64,000 bases of DNA from Dietzia natronolimnaea (GCF_039525805.1 NZ_BAAAHZ010000012.1), one strand, 5' to 3'; positions 49,975 to 58,930 are shown, numbered from the stretch's first letter. Made by a program: numbers and translations. Notes: a model not told the origin generated them from the letters alone.

Positions 49975-50391
49975 TCAGTGCTTCTCGCGGCCCCAGTGGT
50001 ACTCGAAGACCAGGGCACAGGCGGTGATGATCAGCGCGGTCGCGCCACCGAGCAGCACCCACCAGTTCCAGAACGCCGCGCCGAAACCGATGATGAGGAT
50101 CGAGAAGGCGATGAAGAACGGCCAGAAGCTGTGCGGGCTGAAGAACCCGAGCTCGCCGGCGCCGTCGGAGATCTCCGCCTCCTCGTAGTCCTCGGGAAGC
50201 GTGCTGATGCGCCGCGCCACGAAGCGGAGGTACCCACCGATCAGCAGGCACAGCCCGGCGGAGAGCACGAGAGCCGTGGAGCCCACCCACTCGATACCCG
50301 TGCGCGAGGTGCCCGTGAGGTAGGTGTACGCGATGGCCAGGATGGCGAGGAAGACCACCAGTCCGTCGAAGATTCTTACTGTTGCGTTCAT
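49975..50391 (-). CDS. ctaF: Cytochrome aa3 oxidase subunit IV (actinobacterial CtaF)
   Basis: A 138-residue membrane protein with four predicted helices, including DGLVVFLAILAIAYTYLTG, ALVLSAGLCLLIGGYLRFVARR, FWPFFIAFSILIIGFGAAFW and WVLLGGATALIITACALVFEYHWG. The LGFFSPHSFWPFF loop is characteristic of actinobacterial CtaF. It associates with subunits I-III of the oxidase. It lies 36 bp after ctaC, in the same order as Rv2200c-Rv2199c. A gene for MmpS3, next in M. tuberculosis, is missing here. Confidence 0.93.
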   Translation of the reverse strand: MNATVRIFDGLVVFLAILAIAYTYLTGTSRTGIEWVGSTALVLSAGLCLLIGGYLRFVARRISTLPEDYEEAEISDGAGELGFFSPHSFWPFFIAFSILIIGFGAAFWNWWVLLGGATALIITACALVFEYHWGREKH

Positions 50392-50427
50392 CGTGCAGGA
50401 GCCCTTCGCGTGATACCGGGAGAGACG

Positions 50428-51546
50428 TCAGTTAGCGGATGCGTTCTCGATGATGTTGTTCTGGTCGCGGGTATCGCTGCGGCCGGTCTTGAACGGTGCC
50501 GTGGACGTGGAGTAGGGCTCCTCGCCGATCGACGCGAGCGCCTCCGCGTTGGACGCGGTCGGGTTGTCCTGGCGGAACTGGATGTACTCCGCGAAGGCCT
50601 CCGGCGACACCGCCCTGAGCTCGAAATTCATCATCGCGTGATACGCGCCGCACATTTCTGCACACCGTCCGACGAAGGCGCCCTCACGCTCGATCTCCGC
50701 GATCTGGAACATGCTCAGCTGCTGGTTCTGGCCGGGGTGCGGCATGACGTCGAGCTTGTAGATGAACTCGGGGATCCAGAAGGAGTGGATCACGTCGGCC
50801 GCCGCGAGGCGGAACTCGACGCGGGTTCCGGTCGGCAGTACGAGCACCGGGACCTCTTCGGAGGTGCCGACGGTCTCGATGTCGTTGAAGTGGAGGTACG
50901 ACTTGTCCTCGGCGAGGCGACCATGGATCGGGCCGCCGGCGGCGGGCTCCCCGTGATGACCGAGGGCCATGCGCTGCTCCTCCGAGAGGACTCCGGCCTC
51001 CTCGGCCGCACGCTGGGCCTCCTCGTTGGTACCGTCCTCGATGGACACACCCGCGACGTCGACCTTGTTGTACCCGAACTTCCAGTTCCACTGGAACGCG
51101 GTGACGTCGACCTTGACGCCGACCTCTTCCTCCGGCCGGAGGTCGAGGACCTTGTTCTGCGTGATGACGGTGAAGTAGAAGAGCACCGAGATGATCACGA
51201 ACGGCACTGCCGTGTAGACCAGCTCGAGCGGCACGTTGTACGCGGTCTGACGCGGGAACTCGCCGTCGTCGTTCTTCCTCTTGCGGTGGAAGGCCATGGT
51301 CCAGAAGATGAGGCCCCACACGAAGAACCCGACAACGAGCGAGGTGATGACGGTGAGAGTCCAGAACTCCCTGATGGCGATGCCCTCGGGCGTGATCCCG
51401 TTGGGGAACCCGAAGTTCATGGTCTGGTTCCACCATTTGTTGTCGGTGTGGAGGCTGCAACCGGACAAAATCAAGCCCAATGTGCCGAGCGACACCGCGA
51501 GTGCAGCCCTGCGCGTCCGACGACGCCCGTCACGCTGTTCCACCAT
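50428..51546 (-). CDS. ctaC: Cytochrome aa3 oxidase subunit II (CuA-containing lipoprotein)
   Basis: CtaC accepts electrons from the bcc complex through its CuA centre. A lipoprotein-type signal (LAVSLGTLGLILSGC) ends at lipobox LSGC. Two transmembrane helices follow (WTLTVITSLVVGFFVWGLIFW and LVYTAVPFVIISVLFYFTVI). The CuA site is FVGRCAEMCGAYHAMMNF (Cys, Glu, Cys, His, Met). An acidic insertion (EEAQRAAEEAGVLSEEQ) before the CuA domain is the actinobacterial contact region. The ATG at 51546 is preceded by AGGAAGG. A TACGAT box at 51596-51601 may be its -10. Confidence 0.96.
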   Translation of the reverse strand: MVEQRDGRRRTRRAALAVSLGTLGLILSGCSLHTDNKWWNQTMNFGFPNGITPEGIAIREFWTLTVITSLVVGFFVWGLIFWTMAFHRKRKNDDGEFPRQTAYNVPLELVYTAVPFVIISVLFYFTVITQNKVLDLRPEEEVGVKVDVTAFQWNWKFGYNKVDVAGVSIEDGTNEEAQRAAEEAGVLSEEQRMALGHHGEPAAGGPIHGRLAEDKSYLHFNDIETVGTSEEVPVLVLPTGTRVEFRLAAADVIHSFWIPEFIYKLDVMPHPGQNQQLSMFQIAEIEREGAFVGRCAEMCGAYHAMMNFELRAVSPEAFAEYIQFRQDNPTASNAEALASIGEEPYSTSTAPFKTGRSDTRDQNNIIENASAN

Positions 51547-51696
51547 CACGCCTTCCTGATCAGCGGCACCGACCACGTGGCCGGGACACTTAGGAATCGT
51601 AGACCACGGCTCTCAGTTTGGAAGCCGCGGGTCCCGGCATTTCACCCAACCCACCCCTCCGCCGTCCGGCGCGGCGGGCGGGAGCCCCGGGACCAG

Positions 51697-51702
51697 TAGT
51701 AT
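51697..51702 (+). promoter_or_regulatory. Candidate -10 element of asnB
   Basis: TAGTAT lies about 70 bp upstream of asnB in the 227-bp gap to divergent ctaC. It is one of few AT-rich hexamers in the gap. No good -35 is seen. Confidence 0.4.
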
Positions 51703-51773
51703 TCGAACCCATCGTGGCCCGCAGACGCGGGTTCTCCCCCACCCCCGACGACGATCGACGAGGTACCCGACGA

Positions 51774-53699
51774 ATGTGTGGCCTGCTTGGTCTGCTCACC
51801 CCCGACGGCTCCGCCCGCGCCCAGGAATCGAGGGTTCTGGGCGCGATGGGGTGCCAGCGTCACCGCGGTCCGGACGAGGTGGGGACCTGGGTCGACGACG
51901 ACCTGGCGTTCGGCTTCAACCGTCTGTCGATCATCGACATCGCTCATTCGCATCAGCCGCTGCGCTGGGGTCCGCCCGAGGCCCCCGACCGCTACGCCCT
52001 GACGTTCAACGGGGAGATCTACAACTACGTCGAACTCCGTGCGCAGCTGCGTGAGGAGTTCGGTGCCGAGTTCCGGACCGAGGGCGACGGGGAGCCGATC
52101 GTGGTGGCGTTCCACCACTGGGGCCCCGCCGCCGTCCGCCGGCTCCGCGGGATGTTCGCCTTCGCGATCTGGGACACCGTCGAACGCACCCTCTTCGTGG
52201 CCCGCGACCCCTTCGGGATCAAGCCCCTCTACATGGCGACCGGTCCCGGGGGCACCGCGTTCGCGAGCGAGAAGAAGTCGATCACCGAACTGATCGACCT
52301 CCTCGCCGTCGACACCTCTCTCGACACCCGCGCCCTACAGCACTACGTCACCCTCCAGTACGTCCCCGAGGACGAGACGCTGACCCGCGGTGTCCGCCGC
52401 CTGGAATCCGGTTGCCACGCGACCCTCTCCCCCGGCGCCGCTCCGGTGATCGAGCGCTACTTCGAGCCGACCTTCCCCGTGGTCCCTCTCGCCGACGGCG
52501 ATTCCGAGCGCCGCTACGAGGAGATCGCCGTGGCCCTCGAGGACTCCGTGGCCAAGCACATGCGCGCCGACGTCACCGTGGGTTCGTTCCTGTCCGGCGG
52601 CATCGACTCCACCGCCATCGCCGCGCTCGCCCGGCGTCACAACGAGAACCTCCTCACCTTCACCACGGGGTTCGAGCGGGAGGGTTACTCGGAGGTGGAC
52701 GTGGCCGCCGAGTCCGCCGCGGCGATCGGTGTGGAACACATCGTCAAGGTGGTCTCGCCCGAGGAGTTCGCCGCCGCGATCCCCGAGATCATCTGGTACC
52801 TCGACGAGCCGGTCGCCGATCCGGCCCTGGTCCCGCTGTACTTCGTCGCCCGCGAGGCCCGCAAGCACGTCAAGGTGGTCCTGTCCGGCGAGGGCGCGGA
52901 TGAGCTCTTCGGCGGATACACCATCTACAAGGAGCCGCTCTCGCTCGCACCGTTCGAGAAGATCCCCGGTGGCCTGCGCCGCGCACTGGGAAGGGTGAGC
53001 ACGCGGATCCCCGAGGGCACCCGTGGAAAGAGCCTGCTGCATCGCGGATCCATGAGTCTCGAGGACCGCTACTACGGCAACGCGCGCTCGTTCTCCGAGG
53101 ACCAGGTCCGCTCGGTCCTCACCGACTACCGTCCCGAGTGGAGCCACCAGGACGTGACGGCTCCGATCTACGAGCGCTCCCGCGGGTGGGACCCTGTCGC
53201 CCGGATGCAGCACCTGGACCTGTTCACGTGGCTCCGCGGGGACATCCTGGTCAAGGCGGACCGGGTCACCATGGCCAACTCACTCGAGCTGCGCGTGCCG
53301 TTCCTCGACCGCGAGGTCTACGAGGTCGCCTCCCGCCTGCCGTACTCGGAGAAGGTCGCTCACGGGACCACCAAGTACGCGCTCCGCAAGGCGCTCGAGC
53401 GGATCGTGCCGGCGCACGTGCTGCACCGGAAGAAGCTCGGCTTCCCGGTTCCGACCCGCCACTGGCTGGCCGGACCGGAGCTGCACGACTGGGCGCGGGC
53501 GCAGGTCCTGGCCTCGGGCACCGACGAGTTCGTGGACAAGGCCGCCGTGATGCGCATGCTCGACGAGCACCGCCGTGGCGAGTCCGACCACAGCCGCCGG
53601 ATCTGGACGATGCTGTGCTTCATGATCTGGCACGGCATCTTCGTGGAGGGGCGCATCACCCCGGACATCGAGCAGCGGGACTACCCCGTGCGCCTCTAG
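51774..53699 (+). CDS. asnB: Glutamine-hydrolysing asparagine synthetase-like amidotransferase (AsnB/LtsA)
   Basis: A 641-residue class II glutamine amidotransferase: Cys2 nucleophile in MCGLLGLLTP, RGPDEVGTW and YNYVELRAQL in the glutaminase domain, then SGGIDSTAIAALA (pyrophosphate loop) in the synthetase domain. In Corynebacterium the homolog LtsA, and Rv2201 in mycobacteria, amidate meso-DAP in peptidoglycan precursors, so a wall role is more likely here than asparagine synthesis. The ATG immediately gives the required N-terminal Cys. Confidence 0.94.
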   Translation: MCGLLGLLTPDGSARAQESRVLGAMGCQRHRGPDEVGTWVDDDLAFGFNRLSIIDIAHSHQPLRWGPPEAPDRYALTFNGEIYNYVELRAQLREEFGAEFRTEGDGEPIVVAFHHWGPAAVRRLRGMFAFAIWDTVERTLFVARDPFGIKPLYMATGPGGTAFASEKKSITELIDLLAVDTSLDTRALQHYVTLQYVPEDETLTRGVRRLESGCHATLSPGAAPVIERYFEPTFPVVPLADGDSERRYEEIAVALEDSVAKHMRADVTVGSFLSGGIDSTAIAALARRHNENLLTFTTGFEREGYSEVDVAAESAAAIGVEHIVKVVSPEEFAAAIPEIIWYLDEPVADPALVPLYFVAREARKHVKVVLSGEGADELFGGYTIYKEPLSLAPFEKIPGGLRRALGRVSTRIPEGTRGKSLLHRGSMSLEDRYYGNARSFSEDQVRSVLTDYRPEWSHQDVTAPIYERSRGWDPVARMQHLDLFTWLRGDILVKADRVTMANSLELRVPFLDREVYEVASRLPYSEKVAHGTTKYALRKALERIVPAHVLHRKKLGFPVPTRHWLAGPELHDWARAQVLASGTDEFVDKAAVMRMLDEHRRGESDHSRRIWTMLCFMIWHGIFVEGRITPDIEQRDYPVRL

Positions 53700-53758
53700 C
53701 CCGACCCGGCCCCGCCGCCAGCCGGATCCGAACTCGGGCCCCCGCGGGCCCGACCCAT

Positions 53759-53815
53759 CGAGAAGAGCGTTCCGCACACACCCTCTCGGGGAATGCGTTC
53801 GGAACGCTCTTCTCG
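53759..53815. repeat. Dispersed hairpin repeat, copy 1 (asnB/adoK terminator)
   Basis: CGAGAAGAGCGTTCCG and CGGAACGCTCTTCTCG form a perfect 16-bp stem around a 25-nt loop, between the convergent asnB and adoK genes. Its left 20 nt (GAGAAGAGCGTTCCGCACAC) occur again exactly at 58961-58980. It probably works as a bidirectional terminator. Confidence 0.85.
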
Positions 53816-53877
53816 TCGGGGGTCGGTCGCCGGCCGGTCGGTGGTCGTCGGCACGGCGGTGAGCGCCCCGGGCGGGA

Positions 53878-54855
53878 TCAGGCGGGCAGCAGCGCCGCGA
53901 GCTCCTCGGCGGCCTCGTCCCCGTAGGCCGCGGCGAGTCGCCGGCGCGCGGCGGCGGGGTCGATGCTCCACTCCTGGGTGCCGGTGGTCTCCAGCACGTG
54001 GGTGGCGATGAGAGCACCGAACTGGGCCGAACGCTCCAGCGAGAGGCCGTCGACCACACCGGTGAGGAATCCGGCGCGGAACGCGTCGCCGACGCCCGTG
54101 GGGTCGAGCAGGTTGTCCGAGGGCACGATGCCCACCTCGAGGGGCTCGGCGCCCTTCTCCACGATCACCACGCTCTTGCCTCCGCGGGTGGTGATGCGGG
54201 TACCGACCTTGTCGTCCAGCTCCTCGGCCGTCCACCCGGTCTTGTTCAGCAGGAGTTCGTACTCGTACTCGTTGGTGAACAGGTACCGGGCGCCGTCGAC
54301 CAGCGCTGCGGCCGCCTCACCGTCGAGGAACGCCAGCTGCTGGGAGGGGTCGGCCGCGAAGTCGAGCCCGAGCTCGCGGCACTCCGCCGTGTGGGAGTTC
54401 ATCGCGGTCGGGTCGTTGGCGCCGATGAGCACGATCTCGGGCCGACCGATGCGGTCGACCAGGCGGGCCAGGGAGATGGTGGCCGCCTCACCCATCGCGC
54501 CGGGGTAGAACGAGGCGAGCTGGGCCATGTCCGAGTCGGTGGTGCACACGAACCGTGCGGTGTGCAGGGCGGAGCTGATGTGGACCGCCGAGGTGTCCAC
54601 GCCGTGCCTCTCCAGCCAGTCGCGGTACTCGGCGAAGTCCTCACCCGCGGCGCCCACCAGATGGGGACGACGGCCGAGCACGCCGAGCGCGAACGCGATG
54701 TTGCCACCCACTCCGCCGCGGCGGATCTGGAGGGAGTCCACCAGGAAGCTCAGCGACACGTGGGCGAGCTGGTCCGGCAGGAGCTGCTCGGAGAACCGAC
54801 CCGAGAAGGTCATGAGGTGGTCGGTGGCGATGGAACCCGTGATGACTACTGACAT
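53878..54855 (-). CDS. adoK: PfkB-family sugar/nucleoside kinase (AdoK/CbhK-like)
   Basis: A 325-residue ribokinase-family kinase. The glycine-rich N-terminal motif RRGGVGGNIAFALGVLG binds substrate, and the C-terminal DPTGVGDAFRAGFLTG holds the catalytic Asp and anion hole. M. tuberculosis Rv2202c, in the same place, is an adenosine kinase of this family, so adenosine salvage is the likely role. The gene is convergent with asnB and downstream of erpA, separated from it by a hairpin. Confidence 0.9.
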   Translation of the reverse strand: MSVVITGSIATDHLMTFSGRFSEQLLPDQLAHVSLSFLVDSLQIRRGGVGGNIAFALGVLGRRPHLVGAAGEDFAEYRDWLERHGVDTSAVHISSALHTARFVCTTDSDMAQLASFYPGAMGEAATISLARLVDRIGRPEIVLIGANDPTAMNSHTAECRELGLDFAADPSQQLAFLDGEAAAALVDGARYLFTNEYEYELLLNKTGWTAEELDDKVGTRITTRGGKSVVIVEKGAEPLEVGIVPSDNLLDPTGVGDAFRAGFLTGVVDGLSLERSAQFGALIATHVLETTGTQEWSIDPAAARRRLAAAYGDEAAEELAALLPA

Positions 54856-54869
54856 GCTCCAGACAGTAG

Positions 54870-54904
54870 ACGACCCGGGCCGACCAGCGATCGGCCCGGG
54901 TCGT
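54870..54904 (-). terminator. Hairpin after erpA
   Basis: ACGACCCGGGCCGA-ccagcga-TCGGCCCGGGTCGT is a perfect 14-bp stem 17 bp beyond the erpA stop and 15 bp before the adoK start on the same strand. Confidence 0.85.
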
Positions 54905-54920
54905 CAGTGCCCGGCTGGAC

Positions 54921-55283
54921 TCAGTTGAACGAGTCGCCGCAGGCGCACGAGCCGGTGGCCTGGGGGTTGTCGATGGTGAAGCCCTGCTTCTCGATGGTGT
55001 CGACGAAGTCGATCGACGCACCGGTCAGGTAGGGCACGCTCATCCGGTCGACGGCGAGCTTGATGCCACCGAAGTCGTCCACGACGTCGCCGTCGAGCGA
55101 GCGGTCGTCGAAGAAGAGCTGGTACCGCAGGCCGGCACAACCACCGGGCTGGACGGCGATCCGCAGGGCCAGATCGTCGCGACCTTCCTGGTCGAGGAGT
55201 GCCTTGGCCTTCGAGGCGGCGGCGTCGGTGAGCAGCACACCGGTGGCGGTGGTCTCCGTGGCGGTGTTCTCCGCAGTGGTCAT
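54921..55283 (-). CDS. erpA: HesB/IscA-family iron-sulfur insertion protein (ErpA-like)
   Basis: A-type carriers pass Fe-S clusters to target enzymes. The 120-residue protein has the family motif QPGGCAGLRYQLFFDD (C49) and the C-terminal pair in SCACGDSFN (C113, C115), all three cluster ligands. The start at ATG 55283 is supported by AAGGAGA 7 nt upstream. It sits next to the cytochrome/oxidase block, consistent with the M. tuberculosis gene Rv2204c. Confidence 0.95.
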   Translation of the reverse strand: MTTAENTATETTATGVLLTDAAASKAKALLDQEGRDDLALRIAVQPGGCAGLRYQLFFDDRSLDGDVVDDFGGIKLAVDRMSVPYLTGASIDFVDTIEKQGFTIDNPQATGSCACGDSFN

Positions 55284-55449
55284 GTCGGTTCTCCTTGCGA
55301 TCCGAGAGGGCTTCGGTGGCGTCCTACGGTGGTGCAACGCCCACCGGGGAGCTCTCTATTCCCCGGACGCCGCGTCGCCTGACACGATACGCCTGCGAGG
55401 AGTGACGGGTGAATGTCCTCGGCGGGGATCGATCGCCTAGCCTGGGTAT

Positions 55450-56145
55450 GTGAAGTTGCGCGCATTCGGCTCCAGTAAAGACGACCCCGGCAAGGGCTCC
55501 GCAGGTACCGACACCGGGCCGGAGTCCTCCCCGGGCACGGATCCGGGGCCTGCAGGGGACGCCCGTCGGCCCGCGGGCAAGGGCAAGCCCACCCCCAAGC
55601 GGCGGGACCAGGAGCGCGCGCGCGGCCTGCGGACGGGTCCCGTCACGGCGCCGGTCACCCGTAAGGAGGCCAAGGAGCGCCGGAAGGCCGCCGAGGCCAG
55701 CATGACCAAGGACGAGCGCAAGGCCGCCCGGGCCGAGCAGCGTACCGCCCGTGAGGAGCGCCGCCAGCTCATGATGGCCGGCGACGACCGTTACGTGCTC
55801 TCGCGGGACCGCGGCGAGGTCCGTCGCTTCGCCCGCGACTGGGTGGACACCCACCGGCGCCTGATCAACTTCTTCATGCCGCTCGCGCTGTTCGTGATCA
55901 TCTTCCAGCTGATCCCCAACCCGGAACTGATGTTCTACAGCCAGAACCTGTTCCTCATCCTGATCGTCGTGGTGGTGGTGGACGGAATCCTCCTCGGACG
56001 CAAGGTCAACAGTGTCGTCCGCGAGCGGTTCCCGGACACCGAGGACACCGGGTTCGGCATGGGCTGGTACGCGGTGATGCGGGCGACGCAGCCTCGGATG
56101 CTCCGCACCCCGCGCCCCCGGGTACGCCCGGGCGACTCCATCTGA
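55450..56145 (+). CDS. DUF3043 membrane protein (Rv2206-like)
   Basis: A 231-residue protein with a long, charged, Lys/Arg/Glu-rich cytoplasmic N-terminal half (KRRDQERARGLRTGPVTAPV, KEAKERRKAAEASMTKDE) and two transmembrane helices (FFMPLALFVIIFQLIP and NLFLILIVVVVVDGILLGRKV). The RDRGEVRRFARDWVDTHRR segment is typical of DUF3043. Function unknown. The GTG start lies 6 nt after TAGCCT (55438-55443), suggesting a leaderless mRNA. The stop codon is the first base triplet of a 16-bp tandem repeat. Confidence 0.88.
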   Translation: MKLRAFGSSKDDPGKGSAGTDTGPESSPGTDPGPAGDARRPAGKGKPTPKRRDQERARGLRTGPVTAPVTRKEAKERRKAAEASMTKDERKAARAEQRTAREERRQLMMAGDDRYVLSRDRGEVRRFARDWVDTHRRLINFFMPLALFVIIFQLIPNPELMFYSQNLFLILIVVVVVDGILLGRKVNSVVRERFPDTEDTGFGMGWYAVMRATQPRMLRTPRPRVRPGDSI

Positions 56146-56222
56146 CCTGATCACCAGCTGGCCTGATCACCATCTGACCTGCTCGACAGCTGACCTGAAC
56201 GACAGCTGACCTGACCGACGAT
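56143..56222. repeat. Five tandem 16-bp units between DUF3043 and cobUT
   Basis: The units TGACCTGATCACCAGC, TGGCCTGATCACCATC, TGACCTGCTCGACAGC, TGACCTGAACGACAGC and TGACCTGACCGACGAT follow without gaps. The first TGA is the DUF3043 stop codon. The array ends 22 bp before the cobU-cobT start, so it may affect translation or promote slippage. Confidence 0.9.
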
Positions 56223-56244
56223 CCACGGAAAGGCCCGGAACGAC

Positions 56245-58089
56245 ATGCGCCTGCTCGTCCTCGGCGGCACCCGCTCGGGCAAGTCCGCCCACGCCGAATC
56301 GGTGGCCGCGGCCACCGGCGCGGACGTGGTGTACGTGGCCACCGCGCGACCGGACCACGACGACGCCGAGATGACCGCCAGGATCGCCGCGCACCGGGAC
56401 CGCAGGCCCGCCGAATGGTCCACCGAGGAGACCGACGAGATCCCGCGGGTACTCGCCGATCACCCGGCCGACACGGTCCTCGTCGACGATCTCGGGGGTT
56501 GGCTCACCCGCCGGATGGACGCCACCCTCGGGTGGACTGACGGCGGGGCGGCCGTGTCCGATGAGGTCGACGCGCTGGTCTCGGCGGTCGCCGCCCACCC
56601 CGGTTCGCTCGTCCTGGTCTCCCCCGAGGTCGGCCTGGGGGTCGTGCCCGCCACCCTCTCCGGCCGTCTGTTCTCCGATCTGGTCGGTTCGCTCAACCGG
56701 CGGTTGGCCGAGGTGTGTGACTCGGCCGTCCTCGTCGTCGCGGGCAGGGTCCTCCCCCTCTCCTCCCCCGGGGCCCCCGCCGCTGCGGGCCGCTCCCCCG
56801 GTCACCCCGCCTCACCGGCTCCGGCCCACCCCGCGGCGTCCGCTCCCACCGTCGGTGGGGCCACCGTCGGTGGGGCCACCGCGCCCGCCGGTGCGACAGG
56901 GGACACCACTGACCCGCAGGTGTCCGGCGGGACCGCCCGGGACCTCGAACCGGAGACCGGGGCGGAGGACGAGCCGGGTCCCGGGTCGGAGTCCGCGCCG
57001 CCGACGCACGATTTCCCCGGTCTCGCGGACGTCGCGCACTACGACGACCCCGTCACGTTCCCCCCGGTCCACCCGCCCTCCCACACCGTCGGCGACGAGG
57101 CGCGCGCCCGGCAGCTCGTCCTGACCAAACCGTCGGGCTCGCTCGGCAGGCTCGAAGAGCTCGGGGTGTGGATCTCGTCCTGCCAGGGGACGTGCCCGCC
57201 CCGCCCGCTCGACAGAGCCCGGGTCGTGGTGTTCGCCGGCGACCACGGCGTCGCCGAGAACGGGGTCTCCGCGTACCCGCGTGAGGTCACCCTGCAGATG
57301 GCGGACAACATCGTGGGCGGCGGCGCGGCCGTGTCCGTGCTGGCCCGCGCCGCGCGGGCGACCGTCCGCGTGGCCGACATGTCCATGTCGGCCGAGCGAC
57401 CCGGAGGTCTTGACGACCACAAGATCCGTCGCTCCAGCGGGTCGATCGACCGCGAGGACGCGTTGAGCCCCGACGAGGTCCGGGCGGCGATCGCGGCCGG
57501 CCGCCGGATCGCCGACGAGGAGGTCGACTCCGGGGCGGACCTGCTCATCGCGGGCGACCTCGGCATCGGCAACACCACGCCGGCGACGGTGATCACCTGT
57601 CTCGTCACCGGTCGCGAGCCGGTCGAGTTGGTCGGGCGCGGCACCGGGATCGACGACGTCGGGTGGATGCGCAAGACCGCCGCGATCCGGGACGCGATGT
57701 TCCGTGCCTCCGGAGACCTCCGCGATCCGGTGGCCATGCTCCGCAGGGTCGCGGGCGCCGACCTCGCGGCGATGGCGGGCTTCCTCGCGCAGGCCGCGAT
57801 CCGGAAGACCCCCTGCATCCTCGACGGTGCGGTGGTCACCGCCGCGGCGCTGCTCGCCGAGTCACTGGCACCCGGGGCCCGCCAGTGGTGGGTCGCCGGT
57901 CACAGGAGCGCCGAACCCGCCCATTCCGCGGCGCTCACCTATCTCTCGCTCGAGCCGATCCTCGAGCACTCCATGCGCCTGGGAGAGGGCAGCGGAGCCG
58001 TCGCCGCGCTTCCCACCGTCCACGCCGCGATCGCGATCCTCACGGAGATGGCGACCTTCGCCGACGCCGGGGTCAGCGGCAAGGCCTGA
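56245..58089 (+). CDS. cobUT: CobU-CobT fusion (cobinamide kinase/guanylyltransferase + DMB phosphoribosyltransferase)
   Basis: Residues 1-175 are CobU: P-loop GGTRSGKSAHAES, ATARPDHDDAEM with the HRDRRP segment, VDDLGGWLTRRM and SPEVGLGVVPATLSGRLFSD. A Pro/Ala/Gly/acidic linker (about 175-255) includes a repeated GGATVGGAT. From about 290, CobT follows: KPSGSLGRLEELGVWIS, FAGDHGVAENGVSAYP, GDLGIGNTTPATV and the C-terminal LRLGEGSGA-type motif with the catalytic Glu (RLGEGSGA). The fusion joins two steps of nucleotide-loop assembly of cobalamin. GGAAAGG lies upstream of the ATG. The cobS gene follows after 6 nt. Confidence 0.93.
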   Translation: MRLLVLGGTRSGKSAHAESVAAATGADVVYVATARPDHDDAEMTARIAAHRDRRPAEWSTEETDEIPRVLADHPADTVLVDDLGGWLTRRMDATLGWTDGGAAVSDEVDALVSAVAAHPGSLVLVSPEVGLGVVPATLSGRLFSDLVGSLNRRLAEVCDSAVLVVAGRVLPLSSPGAPAAAGRSPGHPASPAPAHPAASAPTVGGATVGGATAPAGATGDTTDPQVSGGTARDLEPETGAEDEPGPGSESAPPTHDFPGLADVAHYDDPVTFPPVHPPSHTVGDEARARQLVLTKPSGSLGRLEELGVWISSCQGTCPPRPLDRARVVVFAGDHGVAENGVSAYPREVTLQMADNIVGGGAAVSVLARAARATVRVADMSMSAERPGGLDDHKIRRSSGSIDREDALSPDEVRAAIAAGRRIADEEVDSGADLLIAGDLGIGNTTPATVITCLVTGREPVELVGRGTGIDDVGWMRKTAAIRDAMFRASGDLRDPVAMLRRVAGADLAAMAGFLAQAAIRKTPCILDGAVVTAAALLAESLAPGARQWWVAGHRSAEPAHSAALTYLSLEPILEHSMRLGEGSGAVAALPTVHAAIAILTEMATFADAGVSGKA

Positions 58090-58095
58090 CGTCCC

Positions 58096-58930
58096 GTGGT
58101 CGACGCGGTCCGTCTGGCCCTGTCCTGGATGACGGTGCTGCCCGTCGGCGGGCGGGGCGTCCCGGGTCGGTCCGAGGCCGGTCGGGCCATGACCGCGCTA
58201 CCTGTGGTGGGGCTCTTCTGCGGGGTGGTCGCCACCGCGACCGCCCACGGGGCGTACGCCGTCGGGGCGGGCTCCGTCATCGCCGGCGTGGTGGGGATCG
58301 CCGCGGTACTGGCGTTGACCCGTGCGATGCACGTGGACGCGCTGGCCGACACCGCCGACGGCCTCGGCTCGTACGCCGGACCCGAGCGCGCGCTGGAGAT
58401 CATGCGTTCCGGCTCGGTGGGACCGATGGGGGCCGCGGTCCTGGTCCTGGTCCTGCTCGCCGAGGTCGCGGCCCTCGGGGCCCTGGTCGCCTCGGGAGCG
58501 TGGCTGGCACCGATCGCGGCCTTCGTCCTGTCCCGGTGCCTGCCCGTGATCCAGCTACGACGGGGTGTCCCGGCGGCGACCACCACCGGGTTCGGCGCCA
58601 TGGTCGCCGGGTCGCAGTCCCGGGCCGCCGTGGTGGCCGTCGCTCTGATCTGCGCGGCGGCGGGAGCGGGTCTGGCCGGGTCGGGATGGTCGGCGACAGN
58701 NNNNNNNNNNNNNNNNNNNNNNNNNNNNNNNNNNNNNNNNNNNNNNNNNNNNNNNNNNNNNNNNNNNNNNNNNNNNCGGGGCTGCCCTCGGACTGTCCCT
58801 CTACGCTGCTGCCGCGGGCTTCGCACGCCACGCCGTCCGCCGCCTCGGCGGGGTCAACGGCGACGTCCTGGGGGCGGGGATCGAGGCGGGCACGGCCGCA
58901 GCGCTGGTCATCGCCGTCATCCTGGCCTGA
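58096..58930 (+). CDS. cobS: Adenosylcobinamide-GDP ribazoletransferase (interrupted by an assembly gap)
   Basis: CobS joins adenosylcobinamide-GDP with alpha-ribazole in the last cobalamin step, in the membrane. The N-terminal half shows LALSWMTVLPVGG, ALTRAMHVDALADTADGLGSY and IMRSGSVGPMGAA. After a gap of 77 Ns (58700-58776) the frame resumes with GAALGLSLYAAAAGFARHAV and RRLGGVNGDVLGAGIE, the conserved CobS C-terminus, to a TGA at 58930. The total length of 835 nt is not a multiple of three, so the N count is only an estimate. A GTG starts it 6 nt after cobUT. Confidence 0.93.
58700..58776. other. Assembly gap (77 N) within cobS
   Basis: A run of unspecified bases interrupts the central CobS transmembrane region. 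It marks a scaffold join, and the true length must differ so that the frame is kept. Confidence 0.99.

Noticed and set aside
48057..50018. Minus-strand frame of about 650 codons opposite the acyl-CoA dehydrogenase gene
   Set aside because: No domain character, overlaps hairpin terminators, shadow of a conserved gene.
56143..56222. Tandem repeats considered as a CRISPR array
   Set aside because: Units are 16 bp without spacers, so there is no repeat-spacer structure.
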